A stretch of 64,000 nt of DNA from Azolla caroliniana (lineage: Eukaryota; Polypodiophyta). The DNA lies in the NCBI GenBank assembly GCA_043228905.1, contig JBHGNT010000010.1, positions 13,888,001 through 13,952,000 of the forward strand. The letters run 5' to 3'. Positions 54,026 to 63,166 of the stretch are shown here, one piece after another (the first letter of the stretch is position 1; each line of letters begins with the position of its first letter). The notes below the pieces were generated by a model. It was not told the origin of the DNA and ran no database searches. It saw only the letters and a program-made list of their open reading frames with translations. A program made the translations under genes and the position numbers.

Positions 54026-55183
54026 ATGGCTACTGTTAGCGCCCAAGAATACCAATCCGTTTTCTCCGAGCTACAGTGCCTAAAAGAAAAGTTTGTTGCC
54101 TTGGAACAAGAAAACCAACGGCTGATAGGGGATCTGCAACAAATCGCTCTAGAAAAACAACAAACGCAACAACAACATGGGGAGTTAGCGTTACGGGTAC
54201 AACAACTCGAAGCAGCATTGCAACAACAAGGATCCAGTCCCCAAGGATTTCATAAAGAGCCCAAGATTGGACTTCCTGTGAAATTTGATGGAACGCGTTC
54301 GCAATTTCGGGGATTCCTTAATCAGGTACGCTTAGTCATCCAGATGCATCCTTCCCGATATCCCACTGATGCATCTCGAGTCGGCCTAATAGGCACGCTG
54401 CTTAGCGGCTCAGCCTTGGCATGGTTCGCTCCGCTTCTAGAAAAACAATCGCCCTTGCTTAATAACTTTGAAGATTTTATTGGTGAGTTTAAAGCCTGCT
54501 TTGGAGACACCGACAGCATCAGGACGGCGATCAACAAGATCCGGCGATTGCGTCAAGGCGATCGTCCAGCCTCTGCCTACGCGGCGGATTTCCGCCTACT
54601 TGCTTCAGATATACCCTGGGATGATCAAGCACTAATGGAGCAGTTTCGCTATGGCTTGCGAAACGATGTCAAAGATCTACTTCTAACTTTCCCCGAAGAA
54701 CCAAAGTCTCTTACGGAGGCAATCAGTCGAGCAGTTCGATGTGACAACCGCCTTTTTGAACGGCGTTCAGAACGTCAATTACAGATACCACGCTCTAGGC
54801 CAGAGCCCACTTACGCCGCAGTCACGGCTAAACCGTTTGCACGAGACATACCTCAAGCAAATACTTCGACACCGATGGAGATCGATACCATGCGTCGACG
54901 CGGCCCGTTATCGGAAGAAGAAAAGCAACGACAACGTGCCAATCGATTATGCCTTTATTGCGGTGGACCAGGACATATCGCCATCAATTGTCCCCATAGG
55001 CCAAGAAGACAGGTAAATCAAATCGTCGCCTGTACTAAACCTGAGTCAATTCTTCCCTTCGGAGTGTCTGATAGTAGTAATAGTACTAATAGAGTGTCAG
55101 ATAGTATTCATAGTACTAATAGCCCAAGTATCTCAAATAAATTTGAAATCCTTAGTCAATTAGATGAAGAGTTAAACGATTGA
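54026..55183 (+). CDS. SU Gag
   Basis: The 385-residue protein has a coiled-coil-like N-terminus (residues 8-70, E/Q/L-rich), a core resembling sushi/Tf1 Gag (P-V-K-F-D-G-T-R-S-Q-F-R-G-F-L-N-Q; L-L-S-G-S-A-L-A-W-F-A-P-L; L-R-Q-G-D-R-P-A-S-A-Y-A; F-R-Y-G-L; C-D-N-R-L-F-E-R-R) and a zinc knuckle C-L-Y-C-G-G-P-G-H-I-A-I-N-C near residues 310-323. The frame is intact. It would build the particle and package RNA. It ends at TGA 55181, four bases after a slippery heptamer. The family call is from recognised motifs and was not tested by alignment. Confidence 0.9.
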   Translation: MATVSAQEYQSVFSELQCLKEKFVALEQENQRLIGDLQQIALEKQQTQQQHGELALRVQQLEAALQQQGSSPQGFHKEPKIGLPVKFDGTRSQFRGFLNQVRLVIQMHPSRYPTDASRVGLIGTLLSGSALAWFAPLLEKQSPLLNNFEDFIGEFKACFGDTDSIRTAINKIRRLRQGDRPASAYAADFRLLASDIPWDDQALMEQFRYGLRNDVKDLLLTFPEEPKSLTEAISRAVRCDNRLFERRSERQLQIPRSRPEPTYAAVTAKPFARDIPQANTSTPMEIDTMRRRGPLSEEEKQRQRANRLCLYCGGPGHIAINCPHRPRRQVNQIVACTKPESILPFGVSDSSNSTNRVSDSIHSTNSPSISNKFEILSQLDEELND

Positions 55184-55215
55184 GTCCAGCCAAAATAGGA
55201 GCCATTTGGTTGGAC
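55171..55215 (+). promoter_or_regulatory. SU -1 ribosomal frameshift signal between gag and pol
   Basis: The heptamer G-TTA-AAC (55171-55177) is in the gag phase needed for -1 slippage. A 6-base spacer containing the gag stop follows. An 11-bp hairpin with one G-U pair then forms between 55184-55194 (GTCCAGCCAAA) and 55205-55215 (TTTGGTTGGAC). Loop bases GGAGCC could pair with GGTTCC at 55246-55251 to make a pseudoknot. The -1 frame opens at 55168 and leads directly into the protease. Confidence 0.8.
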
Positions 55216-56876
55216 AGCAGCCCTAGATCTGTACAGCCCATTAGTGGTTCCATTCCTTCCAAGCAAGTTAGCAATGTGTTCCTAGCCCAAGTCATTGTTA
55301 GTACTAAAAGTACTCCCCCAGTACCCGTCCTAGCACTTTTAGATTCCGGAGCTAATTCCTGTTTCATGGATCGAAATTTTGCCCAAGCTTCTCAGATATC
55401 CTTAAGAAAAATGTAGCTTTGACTGCAAGCAAGTGGAATTTCTAGGCTACGTCATCTCCTCAAAGGGCATCGCCATGGATCCAGCTAAGATCCAAACTGT
55501 ACTAGAGTGGAAAATTCCACGGTCGGTACGAGATGTACAATGTTTTCTAGGTTTTGCTAACTTCTACCGTAAGTTTATACAGGATTACTCGAAGATTATT
55601 TTACCTCTCACACAACTTACGAAGAAGGGCCAAGCATTTCTTTGGTCCATTGAAGCAGATATGGCTTTTCGGCATCTTAAGAAAGCCTTTACATCAGCAC
55701 CGATTCTAGCTCATGTGGATACAAGCAAACCATTCATCATGGAGGCCGACGCATCAGATTTCGCCCTCGGTAGCATCCTTTCTCAACAAGGTGATAAAGA
55801 AGAGTTGCATCCGGTGGCTTTCCATTCGCGCAAATTCGATGTCGCAGAAATCAACTACGAAATACATGACAAGGAGTTATTAGCCATCGTGGATTCATTT
55901 GTACAATGGCGGCATTTCTTAGAGGGCTCTCCACATCAGGTCATTGTCTTCAGCGATCATAAAAATCTTGCTTATTTTCAGAACGCTCGCGTACTAAATC
56001 GACGGCAAGCTCGGTGGGCGCAATTCCTCACGCGTTTCGACTTCAAAATCACATATCGACCGGGGAAGCAGCAAGGAAAAGCAGATGCACTATCACGACG
56101 TTCATATCTTGCACCTCGTCCTGGTGACGCAACATTTGATAATCAAAAGCAAGTAATCTTGGGACCAACACGATTGCACACGACGCGGATTTTTCACACC
56201 CCGATGGATTCACGGATTACCGATGACATACGTGCAACCTTGAAGACGGATAGTTTTGCTCAAGACATCCTGGCGCACATTGATACTTCTCGGGCATCCT
56301 GTTCTCAGTCTCAACAACCAGGTATTGACTACCGACAATTCGAATATCATGATGGTTTGTTATTCTTTAAAAAGCGCGTATATGTCCCCGATTGCTCCTG
56401 TCGCCTTCAAATTGTCCAACATTGTCACGACACCCATACGGCGGGACATTTCGGTAGTACTAAGATGTTGGAGCTAGTGCAGCGATCTTTTTGGTGGCCC
56501 CACATGCGCCGTTTTGTCGACGACTACGTTCGGACCTGTGATGCTTGCTGCCGAGCAAAGATGCCACGACACCATCCATATGGCTTGTTGGAACCTTTAC
56601 CAATTCCAAGTAAGCCATGGCAGTCTATTTGTCTTGATTTTATCACAGATCTGCCGGTCTCGAAAGGGTTCGATGCTATCCTAACCGTCATCGATCGATA
56701 TACGAAGATGGCACATTTTGTGCCATGTACTAAAGCCATCACTAGCGAGGAAACCGCCGCTCTTGTTATGCGTGAGGTTTTTCGGCATCATGGCCTCCCA
56801 GACAGTATTATCAGTGACCGAGGCCCGCAATTCGTCTCCAAATTTTGGCAGCATCTCTTCAAGATGCTCAAGGTCT

Positions 56877-57072
56877 CCTGCAACCTCTCCTCCGGCTACC
56901 ATCCTCAGACCGACGGACAGGCGGAACGAACAAACCAAACGCTGGAGCAATATCTCCGGTGTTTCCTGAGTTATCCTGCAACCTCTCCTCCGGCTACCAT
57001 CCTCAGACCGACGGACAGGCGGAACGAACAAACCAAACGCTGGAGCAATATCTCCGGTGTTTCCTGAGTTAT
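56877..57072 (+). repeat. 98-bp tandem duplication in SU integrase
   Basis: Units 56877-56974 and 56975-57072 (each CCTGCAACCTC...GAGTTAT) appear identical. They contain the catalytic-Glu segment (Q-A-E-R-T-N). As 98 is not a multiple of three, the duplication breaks the frame. Confidence 0.95.
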
Positions 57073-57824
57073 CAACAGGACGATTGGGACGAGATTCTCC
57101 ACTTTGCGGAGTTTGCGTATAATAATGCTATTCACTCCTTGACTCGGGTCTCCCCATTTTTCGCTTATACCGGTTTCCATCCTCGCTGGTCGGTGATCGA
57201 CACTCCGGAGCTACCTACCAACCCTCGTGCCGAGGATCATTTGGAGAGGCTACGCAAGATCCAGATGGATCTCTCTACTCACCTTCGTCATGCTCAACAC
57301 ACACAGAAGACTTATGCGGATCGTCATCGGATTCCCTCCTCTTTTGCCATCGGAGATCGAGTATGGCTCTTACGTCGTCACATCAAGACTACTCGACCGT
57401 GCGACAAGTTGGATTATCGACGACTCGGTCCTTTCCGTATTACGGGGAAGATTAATGATGTCACCTTCCGCCTTGATCTCCCTCCGCAGCTTCAGATACA
57501 TCCGGTTTTCCATTGTTCTCTTCTTGAACCTTATAAAGCAAACACCATTCCCGATCGTGTGACACCACCGCCGCCCCCACTGGAGTTGGACGCCGGCCCG
57601 GAGTATGAAGTTGCTGCCATCCTCGATTCCAAACTTGTTCGCAACAAACTCTATTACTTGGTCGATTGGCTCGGTTATAGTCCGAGCGAACGTACTTGGG
57701 AACCCGTCAAGAATGTTGCCAATGCACAAGATCTTCTTGCTGATTTCCACCGAAAGTATCCGGACAAACCCGGTCCGCAATTAGCGCTGACTCGTTCCAC
57801 TCGTCGTCTTTAAGGGGGAGATAG

Positions 57825-58250
57825 TGTCATGATATGGCAAGACTCGAACCCATGACCTTATGCTACATGGGTCGAGCTCTTACCATTAGACTATGAATTG
57901 TATTTTGTAGGATATTATTTTCATTTATGCTTTATCATAGAAAATTGATGTATATTCCAGATCTCTCTGGAACATTCTAGAAGCTTCAGGATTATTCCTA
58001 AAAACACTATAAAAGAAGGCACAAGGCATTGTTTTGAACCAAATTGGTTCAACACCAGTCTTAAGCCTCTTAGTCGATTTGTACTTATCTTTCATATAAT
58101 ATAAGAGCTGCTGTCATCATCCTATTTCTCTCTCTCTCCATTTCTCACTTCCTCTCTCTCGGGAATCTTACGCAGTCCCGTCCTCTTAGTACTAATAGTA
58201 CTACTCTTCTTAGTACTAATTCCATCTCTGTTTTAGTACTATTCCTGACA
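57825..58250 (+). repeat. SU 3' LTR
   Basis: It follows a polypurine tract (TTTAAGGGGGAGATAG) and ends CTGACA beside CAGGG. One base differs from the 5' LTR. Confidence 0.95.
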
Positions 58251-59335
58251 CAGGGAAGGCCAGTGGGACCACGGCCCCGAATCGGTACGAGACCCGATTT
58301 GGGCCAAAGAGGAATGAAGCCGGCAATCCCGACATGGCAGATAAAGCAAGGCCGACCGGTTACCGGTTGGGCACCGAAATCGAAAAGACGACGAACCTGT
58401 GGAAGGTCCTCGAGGAGCGGATTCTCGACACCAAGGTGGAGTTGTCGCTGAGGGAGGTGCTTGGGATTGCCAAGAAGGAGTTCCACGACTCCATCGTGGA
58501 CTTGGTGAAGTGGAAACGGCTTTCAACGGAACCGGAGCTGGAGAAGCCGGTGGAGGTGCGAACGACGCACCTGGAAGATATGGCCCTGGAGGATGAGTTG
58601 ACAGAAATTCACTATTTGAGGTTGCATTGGGCTAGAGCCACTGCAAAGACCCCCGTTCCAATCGGAGATGTCCAGGAGCCGGCGGTGGCGTTGGTAGAAC
58701 ACAGTTCGGAGATCAACCTGATGTCCATGGACTTCTACAAGAAGGGTAAGTGGCCGATCAACACCAAACACGGGTGGAAAATACGAGCGACGACGCGCAC
58801 CATGGAGGGGCTACACGAGGCCTGCCCAAATGTACTAGTGAAGATCGGCAATGTCGAGATTGATCAACACTTCTTCGTGCAGGAGGCATCCTCGCACCCG
58901 GTTACCCTCAGCGAACCGTATATCATGACGGCACGCATGGAGACGAAGGTGTTGGATATAGGTTCGGCATACGCCCGAGTGAAGACCTAGGATGGGCAGC
59001 ACTCCGTCCAATTTCTAATGGTGTGACCGAACCACGAGCGCAACTGTGAGACCCTCGACGGTGAAGGTCGAGGGGATTTTTAGGAAGGGCTATCAAGGCG
59101 TGGGGCCGCGATAGTCTGGACACCCCAGAAAAACCCCACAAGTACAATAGGAAGGAAACCATGTACTATAGACAGGAAATTTTGGTTCTCCGACAACGGA
59201 GGCTGTACAATAGCCGGCATTAGCGGCCGGGAGAAGAAGCGGGCAGAGGAACGTCTCAGGGCGTGCGGAGTCCTAGGCCCCGACGAAGTGATAGGCAGCG
59301 CCATGGATCGGCTCACACAGATGTTAGAAGACAGC
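58251..59335 (+). pseudogene. fragment F, right part: retropepsin-like Gag-Pol remnant
   Basis: An open stretch (58334-58990, 218 residues) has T-D-L/N-L-W-K-V-L-E-E-R-I-L-D-T-K-V-E-L and L-G-I-A-K-K-E-F-H-D. An aspartic-protease-like segment follows: A-L-V-E-H-S-S-E-I-N-L-M-S (catalytic Asp replaced by Glu/His context), K-W-P-I, C-P-N-V-L-V-K-I-G, and P-Y-I-M-T-A-R-M-E-T-K-V-L. This matches the retropepsin-like region of certain Ty3/gypsy-like elements. Reading continues past a TAG at 58988 in broken frame to about 59335, where copia-E begins. The exact border is unclear. Confidence 0.6.
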
Positions 59336-59399
59336 CCAATTATGACACGACTGAGTGCGCCATCCGAGCCACCGAGTGATGAAAGCATATCTCAGCCGA

Positions 59400-61289
59400 G
59401 TCCGAAGCTAGACAAAGGGAAGGAGAAAATGTGGGAATATGAAGATCAGGAAGAAATTGAGATGCTTAACTCTCTTGACAATGAATTTGAAGATCTCGAC
59501 ATCCGCATAGATGGAGCGAAGAAAGCCATACTCCCCACGGATCAAGAGTTACGCCAATCCACACATGAAAAGAACCCCGTAAACCGCTACGGCTATGACG
59601 AGTACATGGTGTATCACTACGCTTTTATGATGAAAGAAGCTTTAGTACGGGAACTAGAAACGCTTTCCGAAGCCGCAAAGGGTCCGCGATGGGTCGACGA
59701 GATGAATGAGGAGATGGAAGCTTTATGCAAAAACGAGACATGGGATCTCGTTCCTCTCCCCCTGAACAAGAACGCGATTGGCTGCAGATGGATATAAAAA
59801 GTAAAATACAATGCCGATGGATCCGTAAATCACTTCAAAGCACGGCTTGTTGTGAAAGGCTACGCACGCACAAACGCACGACATAGACTATGAAGAAACC
59901 TTTGCCCCGGTGGCAAAGATGACAACTGTACGGACAGTAATTGCACTCGCCGCAGCGAAGGGATGGCACCTCCACCAGATGGACGTGAAAAATGCTTTCC
60001 TCCAAGGAGAGTTAGAAGAAGAGGTGTGCATGAAACAACCACCCGGTTTTGAATCGCGTAAACATCCGCACGCCGTATGCCGACTCAAGAAGCCACTCTA
60101 TGGCCTCAAACAAGCACCGCGTGCTTGGCATTCGAAGATCACACAGTATCTTCATCAAGTCAGATTTCGGATGACAAAATCCGATACTTCTCTGTACATC
60201 CGAAATGAGTCGAATAGCCTGATCATCATCATCCTATACGTGGATGACTTGGTCATCAGAGGAAAGGATCTCGCCGAGATCAACTAAGTCAAAACACTTC
60301 TCTCCGACAGATTCGAAATGAAAGACCTGCATGAACTCCATTACTTCCTAGGCATTGAGGTAATTCGGACACCAGTCGAGATAATGATCTCACAACGGCA
60401 CTACGTCCTCAACTTACTCTACAAGTTCGGAATGACCGAGTGCAAGCCTGTGTCTACTCCTCTTGATCGTAACCTAAAGATTGATGCCAATTCCGGAACC
60501 GCTGAGAGCGAGCCGATTCGGTATCGACAACTGATCGGTAGTTTGATGTATCTAACCATTACGTGACCCGACTTGAGTTATTCAGTCGGCCTACTTAGCC
60601 AATTCATGGAGAATCCGCGAAACCTTCATCTTGATTGTGCTAAGAGGATACTACGGTATGTCAGTACGACAATGGCTTACGACATCATGTATAAGTCGAA
60701 CACGACTATTCGACTCGAAGGGTACACCGACGCGGACTGGGCAGGCTATATAGCAGATAGACGATCCACCTCCGGATTTGTTTTCTCCCTCGGTAACGGA
60801 GCAATCTCTTAGAGTAGCAACAAATAGCCGACAGTCACACTGTTGAGCACGGAAGCCGAATATAGGGGCGCAGCAGTCACCGCATGCGAAGCCGTGTGGC
60901 TTAAACGCACACTAAAGGATCTGGGCGTTCCCATCAAGGATCCAATTCGTCTCTACTACAACAACATGAGCAGTATCTACCTGGCGCGGAACCCCGTATT
61001 CCACGCGTGGACTAAACATATCAAAGTGCATTACCACTTCATCTGCGAGTGTGTACAGGCCGGTGAGATCGATCTACAACATACTAGTACGCACCTCCAA
61101 GTTGCTGACATCTTTACGAAGGCCTTAGGAGTCGACAAGCTCGGGCAATTTGCATCAGACCTTGGTCTCATGACATCTCCATTGTCGAACTTGAGGGGGA
61201 GTACAAGTGTCGGCGACATGGAAGCAATACTCAACGATACGCAACACATACGCACTTTGATCGAGTACGCGAGTACACAACACAGCTGA
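59400..61289 (+). pseudogene. copia-E reverse transcriptase and RNase H
   Basis: [45 protein letters not shown], and intact I-L-Y-V-D-D-L-V-I near 60240. RNase H: Y-T-D-A-D-W-A-G, S-T-E-A-E-Y-R-G, and Y-Y-N-N (second catalytic Asp changed to Asn) near 60957; then I-F-T-K-A-L-G. Stops occur at about 59795, 60285, 60564, 60810 and 60825, with a frameshift near 59870. No charged tail like that of copia-A/B/C is present, so it is a different family. Confidence 0.9.
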
Positions 61290-61354
61290 CTAGACAAGTC
61301 TAAGTACGAATCGAACAACCTTCTCGACAGATAGAAGTTGTGTTCGAAGGGGCA

Positions 61355-61660
61355 TGTTGAGAGTCGAACTCAACTTCCCATAGATAGGTTTCACACTAGC
61401 TCATGGACATGTTGGGCTAGTTTTGTAAATAGTAGAAAGGGCACTTGCCCTAGCTTAGTTGGTATATAAACCAACGCATTGTAACTTAGTTACTGTTGGA
61501 TGTTTTATGTTTGATGTATTTTTTGTTAATATACAGTTTGTTTCCATCTGTGCCTTAAGAGCTCTCTCTCTCTCTCTCTCCCTCTGTTGCCTCACACACA
61601 CACACTCTCTCAATCTTCTTCCGTTGCATTGCAATCACTCTTGCCTCCCATTCCGTTACA
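61355..61660 (+). repeat. copia-E 3' LTR
   Basis: It starts TGTTGAGAGTCG after GAAGGGGCA. TATATAAA is at 61463-61470, a (CT)n run at 61560-61580 and a (CA)n run near 61593. It ends CCGTTACA. The right border is inferred from the onset of copia-D gag coding. Confidence 0.75.
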
Positions 61661-62200
61661 GTGTCCAATGTTAGCTCCTTTTGTTGTGTTGCAGTCCCAA
61701 GCGTCACAACAAGGGTTTCCCAACTATCCGGGAGAGAGCCTAACAATAACAAAGTCAACACCTCATTTGCTAGAGGTATTTCTAGCGAGACTGTTTGACT
61801 TATAAGTCCTTGAAACGTGTTTAGATGTTTTGCCATACTAGAGCCATCTTGATATCTAAGTCTTACAAGTTTCCTAAACACACAGACTCTATTTAAGGTA
61901 TTTTTGGTCTGAAACATAGTTTCGATTTTCCCCCATAACTCGTGTGCTTTGGTTTCATCAACGAAATTGTTATATAGACTCATATCTATAAAACAACGTA
62001 TGTATGATGTTTTTAGATGCATTGCTTCCCAAGTTAATGCATCTATGTTCTCCAGTTTGGTCATACCATGTCGTACGGGCAACCACATGTCCTTACATAC
62101 CAACATGTCCCTCATTTTGGACTTCCAAATGGGTTAGTTGGATCCCATCAGTTTAATCATCCCGCCTAATGATTCGTCCATATTCCAAGTCTTTGCGGAG
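61661..62200 (-). pseudogene. copia-D gag, N-terminal part
   Basis: From about 62200: M-D-E-S-L-G-G-M-I-K-L-M-G-S-N, a stop (TAA near 62147), then P-I-W-K-S-K-M-R-D-M-L, typical of the UBN2-type copia Gag. E-L-W-G-K-I-E-T-M-F-Q-T-K-N, L-V-R-L-R-Y-Q-D-G-S-S-M and L-L-L-G-S-L-P-D-S-W-E follow. It ends at the copia-E LTR near E-L-T-L-D-T-V. Confidence 0.85.
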
Positions 62201-62213
62201 GGTATGAACCTCT

Positions 62214-62225
62214 GCTCTGATACCA
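62214..62225 (-). promoter_or_regulatory. copia-D primer binding site (tRNA-Met)
   Basis: The complement reads TGGTATCAGAGC, two bases from the LTR end. Confidence 0.92.
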
Positions 62226-62227
62226 CT

Positions 62228-63166
62228 TGTTGGGAATATGAGGCTGAATCGGGATGATTTAAACTTCAAACACAATTAACACTAGATGAAACCACAAGAC
62301 GAAAATGAGAGTACACCAAAAATTTTAACGTGGAAAACCCAAAGTAGGGAAAAACCACGGGAACCGTAGGTTCCAAACAACTTCACTATAATTTTGAGTA
62401 CAATGGAATACGACCTCACTAGAGGAGTGTATCTACCTCAAGGCAATGGACTTGGTTACAACCTTCACCCAATCGGGTGGATAGAATAACAAAGATTACA
62501 AGCTAAGTACGACATCTCTAGGTTTTGACCAGAGGAATGTACAAACCTCAAGGCAGCAGCCTTGGCTACACAATAGTGGGTACAAATGAGTACGGACTCT
62601 CTCTAGGTTTTGACTAGAAAAATGTACTAGCCTCAAGGCAACAACCTTGGCAACAATCTTCACCCAATTGGGTGGATATAACAACATTAAGCACAAGAAA
62701 TGTGCTAGCCTCAAGGCAACAACCTTGGCTACAATCTTCAGCCGATTGGGTGGATACAACAATGATAAGCACAGGAAATGTGCTAGCCTTAAGACAACAA
62801 CCTTGGCTACGATCCTCACCCGATTGGGTAGATAAACCAACAAACAAATAACCTTACAATTCTTCACCCAATTGGGTGGATAGAAAAACAAGCAAAACAG
62901 GAAACAAGAAAACAACACGAAACAATTAGGTCCCGCTCTCTTTCCTCCCTATTGTCCAACGTCTATATACCTGTGTTCACACTCACACACACAAAAGACA
63001 CACACCAAAAAACATACAAGGAAAAAGGGATATGTATATATAATTATAAATAATTATCACTTTCTCCTTTTTGGCCCCACTCCCCTCCCAATCGGCTGAG
63101 CAACTCTCAGTCGGCCCTTCGGCCCCCTTCACGTTGTGGGCTCCAGTTAAGTGGATAGACCCAACA
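62228..63166 (-). repeat. copia-D 5' LTR with internal 78-bp tandem repeats
   Basis: The 939-bp LTR has TGTTGGG/CCCAACA ends. Three copies of a 78-bp unit start at about 62631, 62709 and 62787 (CCTCAAGGCAACAACCTTGG; a TTCACCCAATTGGGTGGAT palindrome recurs), with further decayed copies from 62433. Minus-strand reading frames here are by-products of the repeats. Confidence 0.85.

Larger units (their letters stand above)
55168..57813 (+). pseudogene. SU pol: protease, RT remnant, RNase H, integrase, chromodomain
   Basis: In the -1 frame the protease motif A-L-L-D-S-G-A-N-S lies near 55335. At about 55405 the sequence jumps to the RT end (C-S-F-D-C-K-Q-V-E-F-L-G-Y-V), so fingers and palm, with the Y-x-D-D site, are missing and the frame shifts. 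RNase H (M-E-A-D-A-S-D-F-A-L-G) is near 55740, followed by the integrase zinc segment (H-C-H-D...C-D-A-C-C) and the core with C-L-D-F-I-T, I-S-D-R-G-P-Q-F and Q-A-E-R-T-N. A 98-bp tandem duplication (56877-57072) shifts the frame within the core. The C-terminal chromodomain (Y-E-V-A-A-I-L-D-S; Y-L-V-D-W-L-G-Y; T-W-E-P) ends at TAA 57811. Confidence 0.92.
53531..58250 (+). mobile_element. SU: young sushi/Tf1-like chromovirus with RT deletion
   Basis: The 4720-bp element has 426-bp LTRs that differ at one position by my reading, with a perfect duplication CAGGG (53526-53530 and 58251-58255). Gag resembles the sushi/Tf1 group, pol is in the -1 frame, and a chromodomain closes Pol. No tRNA primer site follows the 5' LTR; instead there is a block complementary to the predicted 5' end of its own transcript. 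The RT palm is deleted and integrase carries a 98-bp duplication, so it cannot be autonomous. Confidence 0.92.
59336..61660 (+). mobile_element. copia-E: 5'-truncated Ty1/copia element
   Basis: Only the pol C-terminal part (RT, RNase H) and the 3' LTR (61355-61660) remain. Gag, protease and integrase are missing and fragment F abuts its left side. Right of the LTR is copia-D gag. No matching 5-bp duplication can be found because the left end is lost. Confidence 0.85.
61661..63166 (-). mobile_element. copia-D: truncated Ty1/copia element (5' LTR and gag start)
   Basis: On the minus strand: 5' LTR 63166-62228 (TGTTGGG...CCCAACA ends), primer site at 62225-62214, then gag to 61661 where copia-E interrupts or replaces it. 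The rest of the element is absent. Its LTR end directly abuts CYP73 coding sequence at 63167, so it inserted into that gene. Confidence 0.85.

Noticed and set aside
54026-55183. Fungal or other contamination explaining the sushi-like element
   Set aside because: The element has a target duplication inside plant-type repeat DNA (CAGGG on both sides), so it is integrated here.
62496-62918. 140-residue minus-strand ORF with repeated S-R-L-G-C-C-L-E-like blocks
   Set aside because: It is a translation of the 78-bp tandem repeats inside the copia-D LTR.
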